NCBI GenBank assembly: GCA_036939755.1
Contig: JALLAZ010000253.1
Coordinates: forward strand, 1-18,849
Direction: 5' to 3'
Length of the DNA: 18,849 bases
Source of the DNA: Stephanodiscus triporus
Lineage: Eukaryota; Bacillariophyta; Thalassiosirophyceae; Thalassiosirales; Thalassiosiraceae
Part shown: positions 11,073-18,849 of the stretch, in pieces
Layout of the letters: each line of letters starts with the position of its first letter
Position numbering within the stretch: the stretch's first letter is position 1
Notes under the pieces: generated by a model
What the model saw: only the letters and a program-made list of their open reading frames with translations
Database searches by the model: none
Told to the model about the DNA's origin: nothing
Position numbers and translations under genes: made by a program

Positions 11073-12245
11073 ATGTCCAAGAATGCACCCCGGTTCCTCG
11101 ACTACCGCCGCAGCCCGCTGCCGTTGGACGTCGCGCTCTCCTTCGCCGTCGCCACTCACACGACGTCGACGACGACGACGACGAGAACAATATACATTCG
11201 TAACGACGTGGGGACATCCACGCCGCGCGAGCTCGTCCTCTCGGGGAGGGTCCGCGTGAACGGCATCGTGGCAACGTCCCGGCATCGCCTCGTGCGTCGG
11301 AAGCACGATCGCATCGAGGTCCTGATGTGCGGCGACGAAGTAGAGCACGGAGCCTCCTGGATGGACGTCGTCGTCGCCATGCCGCGGTACTACGCCTGCT
11401 ACAAGCCCCGTGGGGTGGTGTGCTCCGCGGGTAGGAACGAGGGCATCGACAGGGCGGATTCGGTCTTGATATCCGACTGGCTCGAGGGCATCGTGTCCGG
11501 CGGCGGCCGCGGTCTCGAAAACATACAAAAATGCGCGATGATGATGAAGACGGTTGGCAGGCTCGACGAGGAATCGGAGGGACTGCTCCTCCTGACTGAC
11601 GACGGATCTTTCTCGAGGCTGCTGTGCGATCCGGAATTCGGACTGAAGAAGACGTATCGGGTCGTGATGAGGGGGAGCGGCGACTGCGGCGATACGACGA
11701 CGACCGACGCCACCGCGGGTCGACGCGTTGACGATCGTCGTCGTCCTCGTCGTCGTCTCGCCGAAATGGTCGCCGACATGATTCATCGCGGCCAGTCGAC
11801 GAGGCCGCATTTCACTTACGAGTCCTGCCGCGTCCTCGACGCCGGGAGGCTCCCGACGCAGCATCCCTCCGACGATAGCTTTTACGCCCTCGCGGACCTA
11901 GTCTTGCGCGAGGGGAAGAGGCACGCCGTGCGTAGGATCATAAAGAATGCCTCGGTCGGGGGCGGCGGCGGCGGCGGCGGAACGCTGCGAGTATGCTACC
12001 TGTCGAGGATAGCTGTGGAGGGCCTAGCGTGCGGCGTGGTCAAGCCGGAATCATTGATTGAGGCCCAGGCGATGGGATTCTTGCCTGTGGATGGCGAAAG
12101 ACATCGGAAGGAGGTGCCGGCGGGGAAATTGGTCCTCAGCGACGACGACGACGACCGTTCGATGCTACATCCCGGACACTTGGTGGAACTGAGCGGGTGC
12201 GATGTGGATACGATATTTTCTTTGCGGAGTTTAGGCTACAGATAG
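11073..12245 (+). CDS. RsuA/RluB-family pseudouridine synthase
   Basis: Single exon, 390 aa. An in-frame TAA about 80 bp upstream with no ATG in between supports the start at 11073. An S4-like RNA-binding segment lies at about residues 48-85 (LVLSGRVRVNGIVATSRHRL). The synthase domain begins at YYACYKPRGVVCS (107-118). The catalytic motif GRLDEESEGLLLLTDDG (162-178) carries the nucleophile Asp165; bacterial relatives usually have T-S-G where this has E-S-E-G. FGLKKTYRV and EGKRHAVRRI are further family motifs. The enzyme isomerises uridine to pseudouridine, classically in the large or small rRNA of bacteria, so an organellar rRNA target is likely, although no clear targeting peptide is visible. 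Lineage-specific inserts are a Thr run (30-37, encoded by ACG repeats), an Arg-rich loop (about 203-229) and a Gly run near residue 295. The gene is GC-rich. It lies antisense between the two PRP5 parts. Confidence 0.88.
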   Translation: MSKNAPRFLDYRRSPLPLDVALSFAVATHTTSTTTTTRTIYIRNDVGTSTPRELVLSGRVRVNGIVATSRHRLVRRKHDRIEVLMCGDEVEHGASWMDVVVAMPRYYACYKPRGVVCSAGRNEGIDRADSVLISDWLEGIVSGGGRGLENIQKCAMMMKTVGRLDEESEGLLLLTDDGSFSRLLCDPEFGLKKTYRVVMRGSGDCGDTTTTDATAGRRVDDRRRPRRRLAEMVADMIHRGQSTRPHFTYESCRVLDAGRLPTQHPSDDSFYALADLVLREGKRHAVRRIIKNASVGGGGGGGGTLRVCYLSRIAVEGLACGVVKPESLIEAQAMGFLPVDGERHRKEVPAGKLVLSDDDDDRSMLHPGHLVELSGCDVDTIFSLRSLGYR

Positions 12246-12335
12246 CATATCTTCAGCCGCATTTATTGTGCTGAGAGGTCAGGCCGCGCGACACGGCGGC
12301 GCCTAAATATTTTATTGGTAACGGAGTGCCGACTC
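12246..12335. other. Short convergent spacer
   Basis: Only 90 bp separate the stop codons of the pseudouridine synthase (+) and the LPMO-chitinase gene (-). Base composition drops here from GC-rich to AT-rich. Nothing else is visible. Confidence 0.4.
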
Positions 12336-15300
12336 TCAAGGGAAATCTTGCTCATCGGATTGGCGGCGAGCTGGGATAATTCCAGGTGAATCATTGCGCT
12401 CTGTCTCGTCCTCCACGTCGATACCACCCTCCTTGCCAATGGCGATATCAAACGATCGATCCTTTCCGTCCGATTCATCTTTACACTCAATGTCATTGCC
12501 GAACGATTGTCTCTGTCCCTCCGATTCGTCTTCGTCATCAATGCTATCTTTGCTTTCTTCTTTGTTGTTTGCTCCCAAATAATTGCTAATATTCATCTCG
12601 CTGCCGTGCTGAATATCTGAAGCGTGCAATTCTTTTTTCTTCTTATCCTTTTGTGAGCGCATAAATCGCGTGAATCGTCCTATCTTCTTCGTTTCCTGCC
12701 CCTCCTCGAAATGTTGATTGGGATTACCATGGAAGGCAGGTTCAACCTCGATAGTTTGCGGTTGATCACCAGTTCTGTCATGATATCTAATCTCATATGA
12801 ATCGACAGCTAAGTGATTTGGATTGTCATCATAAGTCTCTAATGAATTATGAGTTTTCCTCCATGATTCGAGAGCCATCCTCCAAGTTTTCTCTGTAGAT
12901 TCTAGTGTGTGCACTTCTTCTGAAGTACATCTTGTTTGTGGTCTTCTTCGTTTCCTGACTGCAAACAAAAGGACTCCAAGCAAGGCAATGACAAATACAC
13001 TGAATAAAATAGCAATTATCATGGTGGTGGTCCCTTCCTCACTTTGCGGTTGCGACGCCGTGAGAGAATTGGGAACCGTAATGTTTGATTCAAGAAGGTC
13101 GCCGAAAATCACTTTCTTAACATTTGCCGATTCATACGCACCCAAGACCATGTCCATGCGAATGGCAAAGACGAGCTCGTCCCTGATTTCTTTCAAGACT
13201 GCGTCAGACGTCTCCGATTTAACTTTAACTGTCAATCTTCCCATCATTGAATAGCATATTGTTGGCACATCCATTGTGGTAATATTGATTGAGCATGGAA
13301 CTGCAAATAACAAGGTAAGAAATGAAAACAAAGAAAGATGAGAACAAATAAAAAAAGTCAAGCAAAGTACAAGTTTATAGTCGCTGTGCATTGGAACATA
13401 CGGTGACCAGCGACCTCTCAAGGCAATTCAAGTACTGTACTGCTTACCATTCTGGTGTAAGTCTGTAGGAGCAGATTCTAACGCCTTTACATACTCTCTC
13501 GATAACAAGAGTGACTTGCTACTGGAAATGCGCAACATGCTCGAAGAACTGGTGCAACGGAGCTGGCTGGCAATACTTGTTAACATGGCGCTCTTTACTT
13601 CTATCAAGACATCAGATTTTGGAACGCTAACACCACCGTGCAGTTCATACCAGAAGGAGAGATCTAGCGATTTTGAATCAGCTATGTTAAACGTAGTTTG
13701 TTGGGTGCCACATAGAAACACTGTTGATGGCTGACCAACGGCTGATACTTCGCTCGATGTCACTGGCTGACCAATGACTGATGGGGCGGTCGATGTTGCT
13801 GGCTGGCCAATGGCTGATAAGTCGGTCGATGTTGCTGGCTGACCGATGGCTGATGGTTCAGGATTACCTGGTGAGGATTCATATGTTGCTGGAGTTGGGG
13901 GAACTCCCTGATCAACTTGTATATCTCCACCCTCCTCTGGGTAAATTCCTGGTTCCCCGCAGCTTAAGTCAGGATTTTGCAGCTTTTCATTGGTCATATC
14001 AAGCAATGGAGTCGATAGATCGTCCATTAGATCGCCAGTCAACTCCCATATGATGAATCCTGCCAGATTATTTTCGATTGCATATTGCACCTTGGCGCAT
14101 ATCGCGTTTTCGTTGTCAAAGGAAACCAAGCCACCATCCTCGAAATAAGCATATTGTGTCCATGTTTTCTTGTCCCATACGCTTGTCATACTAGGAAGCT
14201 TGGCGATGATATTGAAGTATTGTGGAGTTCCTTTAATGATTTTGGGCGAAGATGTTGTAGACAGAACACATCAGATTTGATCAATGGAAATCGAATATCT
14301 CATGTTGTCAACACTGGTGCTCACCATCATCAATGCCCCAATTTAGTTGATCGGCACCACTATTCCCAAATTTATCGCAAGCGCCAATAGTGAGAACGAA
14401 ACCATTTCATTTTGAGAAAAGCGCAGATAGTTGCAAAGACTCTACCTGTGTTGCTGGTTCAAACCTGTAGCTGTGGCGAAGGAGCGCCCATAGAAGGGCA
14501 GCCCAATGTCTGCAGCAAATTAAGGTTTCAAGTTAGAAAAGCGACTCTAGTATGGTGCTAGGGTCAGGGTCGGCACTCACTGATCTTATCACGACTGCCA
14601 CCCCCTTCTAACCAGTTTTTCACGCAATTGTGAACGTCAAAGTCAGCTTCACCCCAGCCTTGGTCGTATAGGGGAGCGTTGGTACCAGTTGTTGCGGAGA
14701 ATGAGCCGTGGAAATCTTTTTCCAAAACAAAATTTTAGACAGCTATGACAAAACAATATGCGTAAGAGCAGGAACAGTTATAATAACTCACCGTATGTCA
14801 TCAAATTCAATTGGGATAAGGTATTGGAGACATGTGCAATGTCCATATTCGCGATATGAGTAGGTCCACAAGGAAGCGCCGCTGTCAATCCATAGAACTT
14901 CCCCGTCTGCGCTCCAAGCTCATCGAGCTTGGTCCGAACGTCATTGAGCAGGAGATTAAAATTGTCTTTGTCTTGCGGGGTACCCGAGTGGTCGACATAA
15001 CCGGGATACTCCCAGTCAATATCGATGCCTTTAGGATATGGCATACGGATAAGAATAAAGTAAGGTTAGACGAGAAATGACTCACATCGACGACTAAAAA
15101 GAAATCACTTACCATCGAAATCATATTCCACGATGAGATCGACGCAGTTCTGAGCAAATGTCGCCCTCGCCGAGGCATCGGCCGCCATCTTCGGAAAGGC
15201 ATCGCTGAGAGTCCAGCCGCCAAGACTCGGATAAATCTCGGCCCCGGCCGCTTTGACGAGATGGATCAACCCCTTTTCGTAATCATGGTGATTGCACGCC

Positions 15301-16859
15301 TTGTTCGATGGACCGTCCCACGAGCAACGTTCCATCGACCCTTCGCTCGGATTCCAGTTGTAAGGCCCGAACAACACGATGGGATCTGCCCAGGAGTCAG
15401 TGCCCCATATGGCTCCCTGGGTGTCGGTTTGGAAGAAGGCAAAGTTAACTGGGGTATGCAGCGCAGAAAGACAGTGCGTGAGGGAGTGAGGATGATGTAC
15501 AAGCTGCGAAAGAATCCTGCAGAGAGGAACAACCTGGAACAACTTACCCCTTTGTACTTTTGTGAAGTCCATGCTCTCGGGCGCCGCCTTGTTGTTCCTA
15601 TCGTACCATTGCCATGACTTGGGAGGTGTCGAGATGTAAGTGAAAGAAAGTAGCATGCACAATCAGATCATGATACATGACGACGGCCAACTCACTGCGT
15701 AGTATCCCACGATTGTCTTGCCGGCGGAGGGAGGGTTGTTACCTTCGCTCTGTGACGGCATACTCGCCGACGTGAATAATTCTGTTGACGCATCGGCGGG
15801 AGCTGGCACATCGACTATTCCTGATGAAGTTTCGGCGGGAGTGGGCGTAGCGACCGGGGGATTGGGAGACGGAACTGTATTGGGTTCTTGCGATATTTTC
15901 ACCTCCGCACAATTCCTAGAGGACAATATGCATCGCGACGGACGCTCGTTAAAGATCGGGGGTTTTATGCACGATTTCGCTCTTGCATAAAAATCTCACC
16001 AGAACTGTTCGGGTACGCCAGTCCCATCCGAGCTGATCTCCCCACAGGCCACGGTAGACGGGGTGGACCAGCCGTCCGGCCATTCGTACGACTGGTACCC
16101 CTCGTGATGGCAGCTGTTCGCCGTCAAATAATACCTGCGGACAAATAATATAACACGGCGAAATACGGCAAATCCAGCCGTACACTCAGACTACATTCGG
16201 AATTCCTGCAAGTCCGTGCGGCTTGGAACACGCCCAAAAACTCACCACTGGATCAGGACGAGGTCGCCATACAAATCGGGAGGCAGGCGCATCTTGAACG
16301 ACAACGACATGACAGCCGCCGAGGACGTGTAATCGGGCACGTAATTCGGATCGCCGTTCGGCGGCACGTACGCTCTCTCGGGATGGTTCGGATCATATTG
16401 GGCACCGTGGAGCAGATCCTCCACGAACGTCAGCCTGTTCGCGTCGAAGCAATCCTGACTCGGTATCTCGCCCGGCGAGATCGGACAGCCCGAGAATACG
16501 AAGTGTCCGCCGTGCACGGCCGTGAGCGACACGTCCACCGTGATCTCCTGACCCCGAACGTACGCGGCCTGGACGGACGGCGGCATGTCGCCCCCGAGGG
16601 CGTTCCTGGGAGCGTCGTAATTCCGCCCGTTGACGAGGCCGCACCGCGCCAGACTCCCGCCTAGGTTCAGGCAGTGGGGACACGATTCCGGCTCGGGATC
16701 GTTCTCGGTCTGCGGCCACCAAACCGTCTCCTCGTAGGCGCGGAGGTTGCGCGAGCGCGGACTCGCTAGGTAGCCGTGGCCGCTGACGCCCCAGAGCCAG
16801 GCCCCGCCGGAGGAGGCGAGGAGCGAGTAGAGTAGGTTCGCTCCGTTCGGCGTCATCAT
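12336..16859 (-). CDS. Membrane-anchored LPMO-like / GH18 chitinase fusion protein
   Basis: Eleven exons: 16859-16246, 16134-16000, 15915-15696, 15617-15548, 15448-15113, 15028-14792, 14715-14581, 14509-14446, 14359-14325, 14230-13448, 13300-12336. All ten introns (71-147 bp) are GT-AG and phase-consistent, giving 1197 aa. The frame extends upstream only to a TTG at 16877; the first ATG is at 16859. A 27-residue signal peptide ends before His28 (HGYLASPRSRN). That leaves the N-terminal His of an LPMO/chitin-binding type-4 domain (28-253), with His116 in AVHGGHF as probable second copper ligand. A Pro/Thr/Ser linker leads to GH18 (about 316-699), with SLGGW at 421-425, DGIDIDWE with acid Glu465, and Trp677. 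Then come 12-residue repeats (741-785), a Cys-containing ectodomain, one TM helix (970-991), an Arg/Lys stop-transfer and a 200-residue acidic tail. Exon 3 alone encodes LPMO end, linker and GH18 start, so the fusion is not a splicing guess. Likely role: cell-surface chitin remodelling. Confidence 0.85.
13722..13856 (-). repeat. 36-bp tandem repeat encoding a 12-residue stalk repeat
   Basis: Nearly four copies of a 12-residue unit of the form S-A-I-G-Q-P-A-T-S-T-x-x, degenerating along the protein (SAIGQPATSTD, SAIGQPATSTA, SVIGQPVTSSE, SAVGQPST). They lie within exon 10 between the GH18 domain and the ectodomain. The Ser/Thr/Pro content suggests an extended, possibly O-glycosylated spacer. 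The close nucleotide similarity points to recent tandem duplication. Confidence 0.85.
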
Positions 16860-17225
16860 CTGGGCCGTGGTGGGCAAAACGATTGATGCGTTGGGCGAGA
16901 TGTGTAGAGCGGCGACGAACTCTTAGGATAAATGGGATCGGTTCGCCATGGCGATTGATTCGACAAGTTTGTTTGTCCGCGTCTCGGTGGTACGCACGAT
17001 CGATCGAATATTACGTACTCTGTTTCAAGGTCAAAAGGAGAGAAGAAGGCCGACTGCATCATTACTCTATGATGTGTATCGTAGTGTCGCTGCCAAAAAA
17101 TCTCCAGTCGGGGCGATCGTGCGGGGCTGATCAAGCGAGACTCGTGTACAAATCAAAAAAGTATTAAAATCGGCTTGAGAGTTAAGCGATCCTCTTAGCG
17201 ATGTCGTACGTACCATACCGCCGCT

Positions 17226-17255
17226 CCCGCCCGCCCGCCCCGCCCCGCTCCCCCC
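17226..17255 (-). other. G-quadruplex-capable tract upstream of the chitinase gene
   Basis: Six runs of 3-6 cytosines separated by 1-3 bases on the plus strand give six G-runs with short loops on the minus strand. The tract lies about 370 bp upstream of the chitinase ATG, on its coding strand. Folding and function are inference. Confidence 0.55.
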
Positions 17256-17283
17256 ACTCAAATTCGAACACTGTGACGGAGCT

Positions 17284-17324
17284 ACTGTATGTAACTTCCA
17301 CAAAGGTAGGAAGGTACATACAGT
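17284..17324. repeat. Inverted repeat, 16-bp arms with one mismatch, 9-bp loop
   Basis: ACTGTATGTAACTTCC (17284-17299) pairs with GGAAGGTACATACAGT (17309-17324) except at one position, around a 9-base loop. The hairpin lies about 110 bp downstream of the acidic exon's donor on the minus strand and about 23 bp from the undetermined base at 17347. It could be a transcript-end hairpin, a small transposon relic or a sequencing-difficult structure. Confidence 0.7.
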
Positions 17325-17435
17325 GCAGATCCGTCAAAGACTCGACCNCTTCAACGCAGGAATCGATGTCGGAATTCTCTTTAACTTTACCAACGCCCTG
17401 CGCGATGTCTGACGCAGCCATGTCAACGAACTGAC

Positions 17436-18706
17436 CTAAGCTCCTTCTTCTTATTCATCTCCGCCAGCACCTCCAGGGCGTCTGGCGCCGCCGTCAACGC
17501 CGCGAGTGTCCGTTCTGCCTCCTCCATGACCCCGCCTTCGCCATCGTTGTACATTCGCCCCACGTCGACGGCGACGTGAGTCTGCCTTCGCAGGCGTTCG
17601 GCCTCAAGGGAGAGCTGCTTGACGGCGTCCTCGCGGCGTTGTTTCTCTGATCTAACCTCAGATTTGGTTTCATACTCGTCGTCCCCGTCCTCACCATTGT
17701 TGTTGTTGTTGTTGTTGCGGCCACCATTCGACATCACGGCGACGGCAGCCTCGGGGAGAGGGGCCGACCGTTTCAAGGCATCGATTAATGCGCGTCGCGC
17801 CAATTCCTCCTCCTCGTCGTCGTCCGTCTCCTGATCTTCCGTTTCATTCCCACCCTGAGAATTTTCATTGTAGGGAGTGGCTGGCGCGTCTGATTCCCAA
17901 TCGCTGTAAGTGTAATTCGCCGTTGCCGCCGTCGTCGTCGCGGTTTCCAATGTCGTTGCGGCGTTGATAGCTGTTTTCCGTACGGACAACGACGACGTTG
18001 CCGCGACGGGGACATTAGACATAGCACGAATATCAGCTTTGACGGAGGTCCTTGCCATTCTTACCATAGATCCCGAAGAATCGATGTATGATGACGGCTT
18101 CGATCGTTTCCGTCGCTGGTCGTCGGCGGTCGGCCCCTCCTTCTTATCCGATGGACCACCGCTTCCGGCGTCGTCGTCGTCGTCGTCGTCGTCCGCCACC
18201 GCATCGCCCGCCTCGAGACGCATCATGAAGGCGTCGAGGGCATCATCCACCCCCTCCTCGGTGGATCCTTCTCCGACGAGATTGTTAACCGCCGCTGTCA
18301 TCGGCTCCTGGGAGGCCTGGTGATCGTCGCCCTCCTTGACGTCCCATCGTCCCCGCCGTCTCCTTTTGAGGGGGGGCTCACCCGAAGATGTGCCCCCATC
18401 CCCCCTGTCGCCCCCCCGTTGCTGCTCCTGCTGCTCCTGCCGCGGCTGCTGTTGCACCTGTGTCTTGGCGATCGATGAAGACGCGGTAACACTCAAAATA
18501 TTCAATTCATCCACGCCCAGCAGGCCAGCACGGGACTTGCCGGCGGCCGCTGCATCCTCGTCGCCGTTTTCGTCGTCGTCATCGTCGTTGATCTTCTTCT
18601 CGTCTCCCAAAAATTCGACGCCGGTGGTCCGTCGAATCGCGTCGTTCTTCTTCTTCTTCTTCTTCCGTCCCCTGATGTTAGACGTGCCCCCCGTGGCAAT
18701 GTTCAC
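17436..18706 (-). CDS. PRP5: Acidic exon resembling the N-terminal half of PRP5/DDX46 (partial)
   Basis: Open frame of about 423 codons with no ATG at its upstream end: the apparent first codon is GTG. A CCTCAG acceptor places the exon start at 18705, so an upstream exon is expected, possibly beyond the right edge. The protein is disordered and charged: a Lys6 run, Asp runs, a KRRRRGRWDV patch, SDWESDAPATP and an Asn7 run. Two features point to PRP5/DDX46. One is DALDAFMMRLE (about residue 155), matching the DPLDAFM-type motif of PRP5/DDX42 helicases. The other is the final LAEMNKKKELRSV, which resembles the segment just before the helicase lead-in. A good donor (AG|GTCAGT) ends the exon at 17436 in phase 2, exactly what the helicase exon at 10889 needs. 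Without splicing the frame stops four codons later. Joined, the parts would give about 1088 aa, close to the family length. Identity rests on motif memory, not alignment. Confidence 0.62.
17697..17717. repeat. (TTG)7 microsatellite encoding an Asn run
   Basis: Seven TTG units on the plus strand encode seven asparagines in the acidic PRP5-like exon on the minus strand. Slippage-prone coding repeat. Confidence 0.9.
18170..18193. repeat. (GTC)8 microsatellite encoding an Asp run
   Basis: Eight GTC units on the plus strand encode eight aspartates in the acidic exon. Together with a (TTC)7 tract at 18645-18665 (Lys run), it shows that much of this exon's charge comes from triplet expansion. Confidence 0.9.
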
Positions 18707-18849
18707 TGAGGTGATGTGTATGGTAGTGATGACATTGGTTTTATTTCTTGGTCGACGCCCCCCGTCAGCGACGAGACGTGGGAGTGATTGTCCGTGTCAT
18801 CTAGTAAGTGATTGTTGCTGCCGCTAGCGGCGGCCGTGGATCCCTGGGT

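Larger units (their letters stand above)
16860..17435. other. Region between the LPMO-chitinase start and the acidic PRP5-like exon
   Basis: This 576-bp stretch must contain the promoter and leader of the minus-strand chitinase gene. It also holds either the 3' end of the acidic gene or the first part of its intron. It contains a C-rich/G4-capable tract (17226-17255), a 16-bp-stem hairpin (17284-17324), one undetermined base (17347), and a two-part match to the helicase splice-acceptor region (17134-17163). Confidence 0.5.

Noticed and set aside
11022..11864. 280-codon open frame on the minus strand
   Set aside because: It is antisense to the pseudouridine synthase, begins mid-gene, matches no domain and arises from GC-rich codon bias.
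13301..13421. Apparent hydrophobic leader (LVLCLTFFICSHLSLFSFL) in front of the last chitinase exon
   Set aside because: It is translated intron. The CAG acceptor before 13300 joins in phase to the donor at 13447, and no donor inside this stretch has the right phase for an extra exon.
16860..16877. Upstream extension of the chitinase gene to 16877
   Set aside because: The extension begins with TTG; the first ATG is at 16859 and gives a signal peptide ending exactly before the LPMO histidine.
17182..17421. 79-codon minus-strand ORF starting MAASDIAQGVGKVKE just after the acidic exon's stop
   Set aside because: Its first 30 residues look plausibly coding, but it contains the undetermined base, runs through the hairpin and the G-rich tract, and matches no family. 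More likely intron or 3' flank, though a short first exon cannot be excluded.
1..18849. CRISPR arrays, tRNA or rRNA genes, transposase genes, bacterial operons
   Set aside because: None seen. Repeats are coding triplet or 36-bp tandem repeats, genes contain spliceosomal introns, and no integrase, transposase or reverse-transcriptase motif is present.

Overview
The window looks like nuclear DNA of a photosynthetic stramenopile, most likely a centric diatom. The reasons are short GT-AG introns (71-147 bp), divergent and convergent genes packed with 70-450 bp gaps, a signal peptide ending in a diatom-type A-x-A-F plastid motif, long low-complexity acidic/Pro/Asn tracts, and a chitin-active enzyme (chitin is typical of Thalassiosirales). 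Species assignment is inference.

Layout. 212-1134 (+): two-exon glutathione S-transferase-like protein with an omega-type catalytic cysteine and probable plastid targeting. 1208-6955 (-): four-exon, about 1818-aa membrane protein related to MCTP proteins, with C2, C1, C2, TM, C2, TM and a PH-like tail. 7398-8530 (+): two-exon homocysteine S-methyltransferase, sharing a divergent promoter region with the previous gene. 8894-10889 (-): catalytic core and C-terminus of the spliceosomal DEAD-box helicase PRP5/DDX46, with no start codon of its own. 11073-12245 (+): RsuA/RluB-family pseudouridine synthase. 12336-16859 (-): eleven-exon gene whose phase-consistent exons encode one 1197-aa protein: signal peptide, LPMO-type chitin-binding domain with an N-terminal histidine, GH18 chitinase, a 12-residue-repeat stalk, an ectodomain, one TM helix and a cytosolic tail. 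17436-18706 (-): an acidic exon that resembles the missing N-terminal half of PRP5/DDX46 and probably continues beyond the right edge.

Two things stand out. The first is the membrane-anchored LPMO-chitinase fusion, which would put oxidative and hydrolytic chitin cleavage on one cell-surface protein. The second is the PRP5 gene. Its two parts lie on the same strand, in the right order and with matching splice phase, but 6.5 kb apart. The chitinase gene and the antisense pseudouridine synthase gene both lie between them. This could be a giant intron with two nested genes, a gene split by an inserted or rearranged block, or an assembly join. A two-part 9+9 bp sequence match near the two ends of the block is a possible footprint.

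All exon structures come from reading splice signals and phase by eye. No alignment or RNA data were available.
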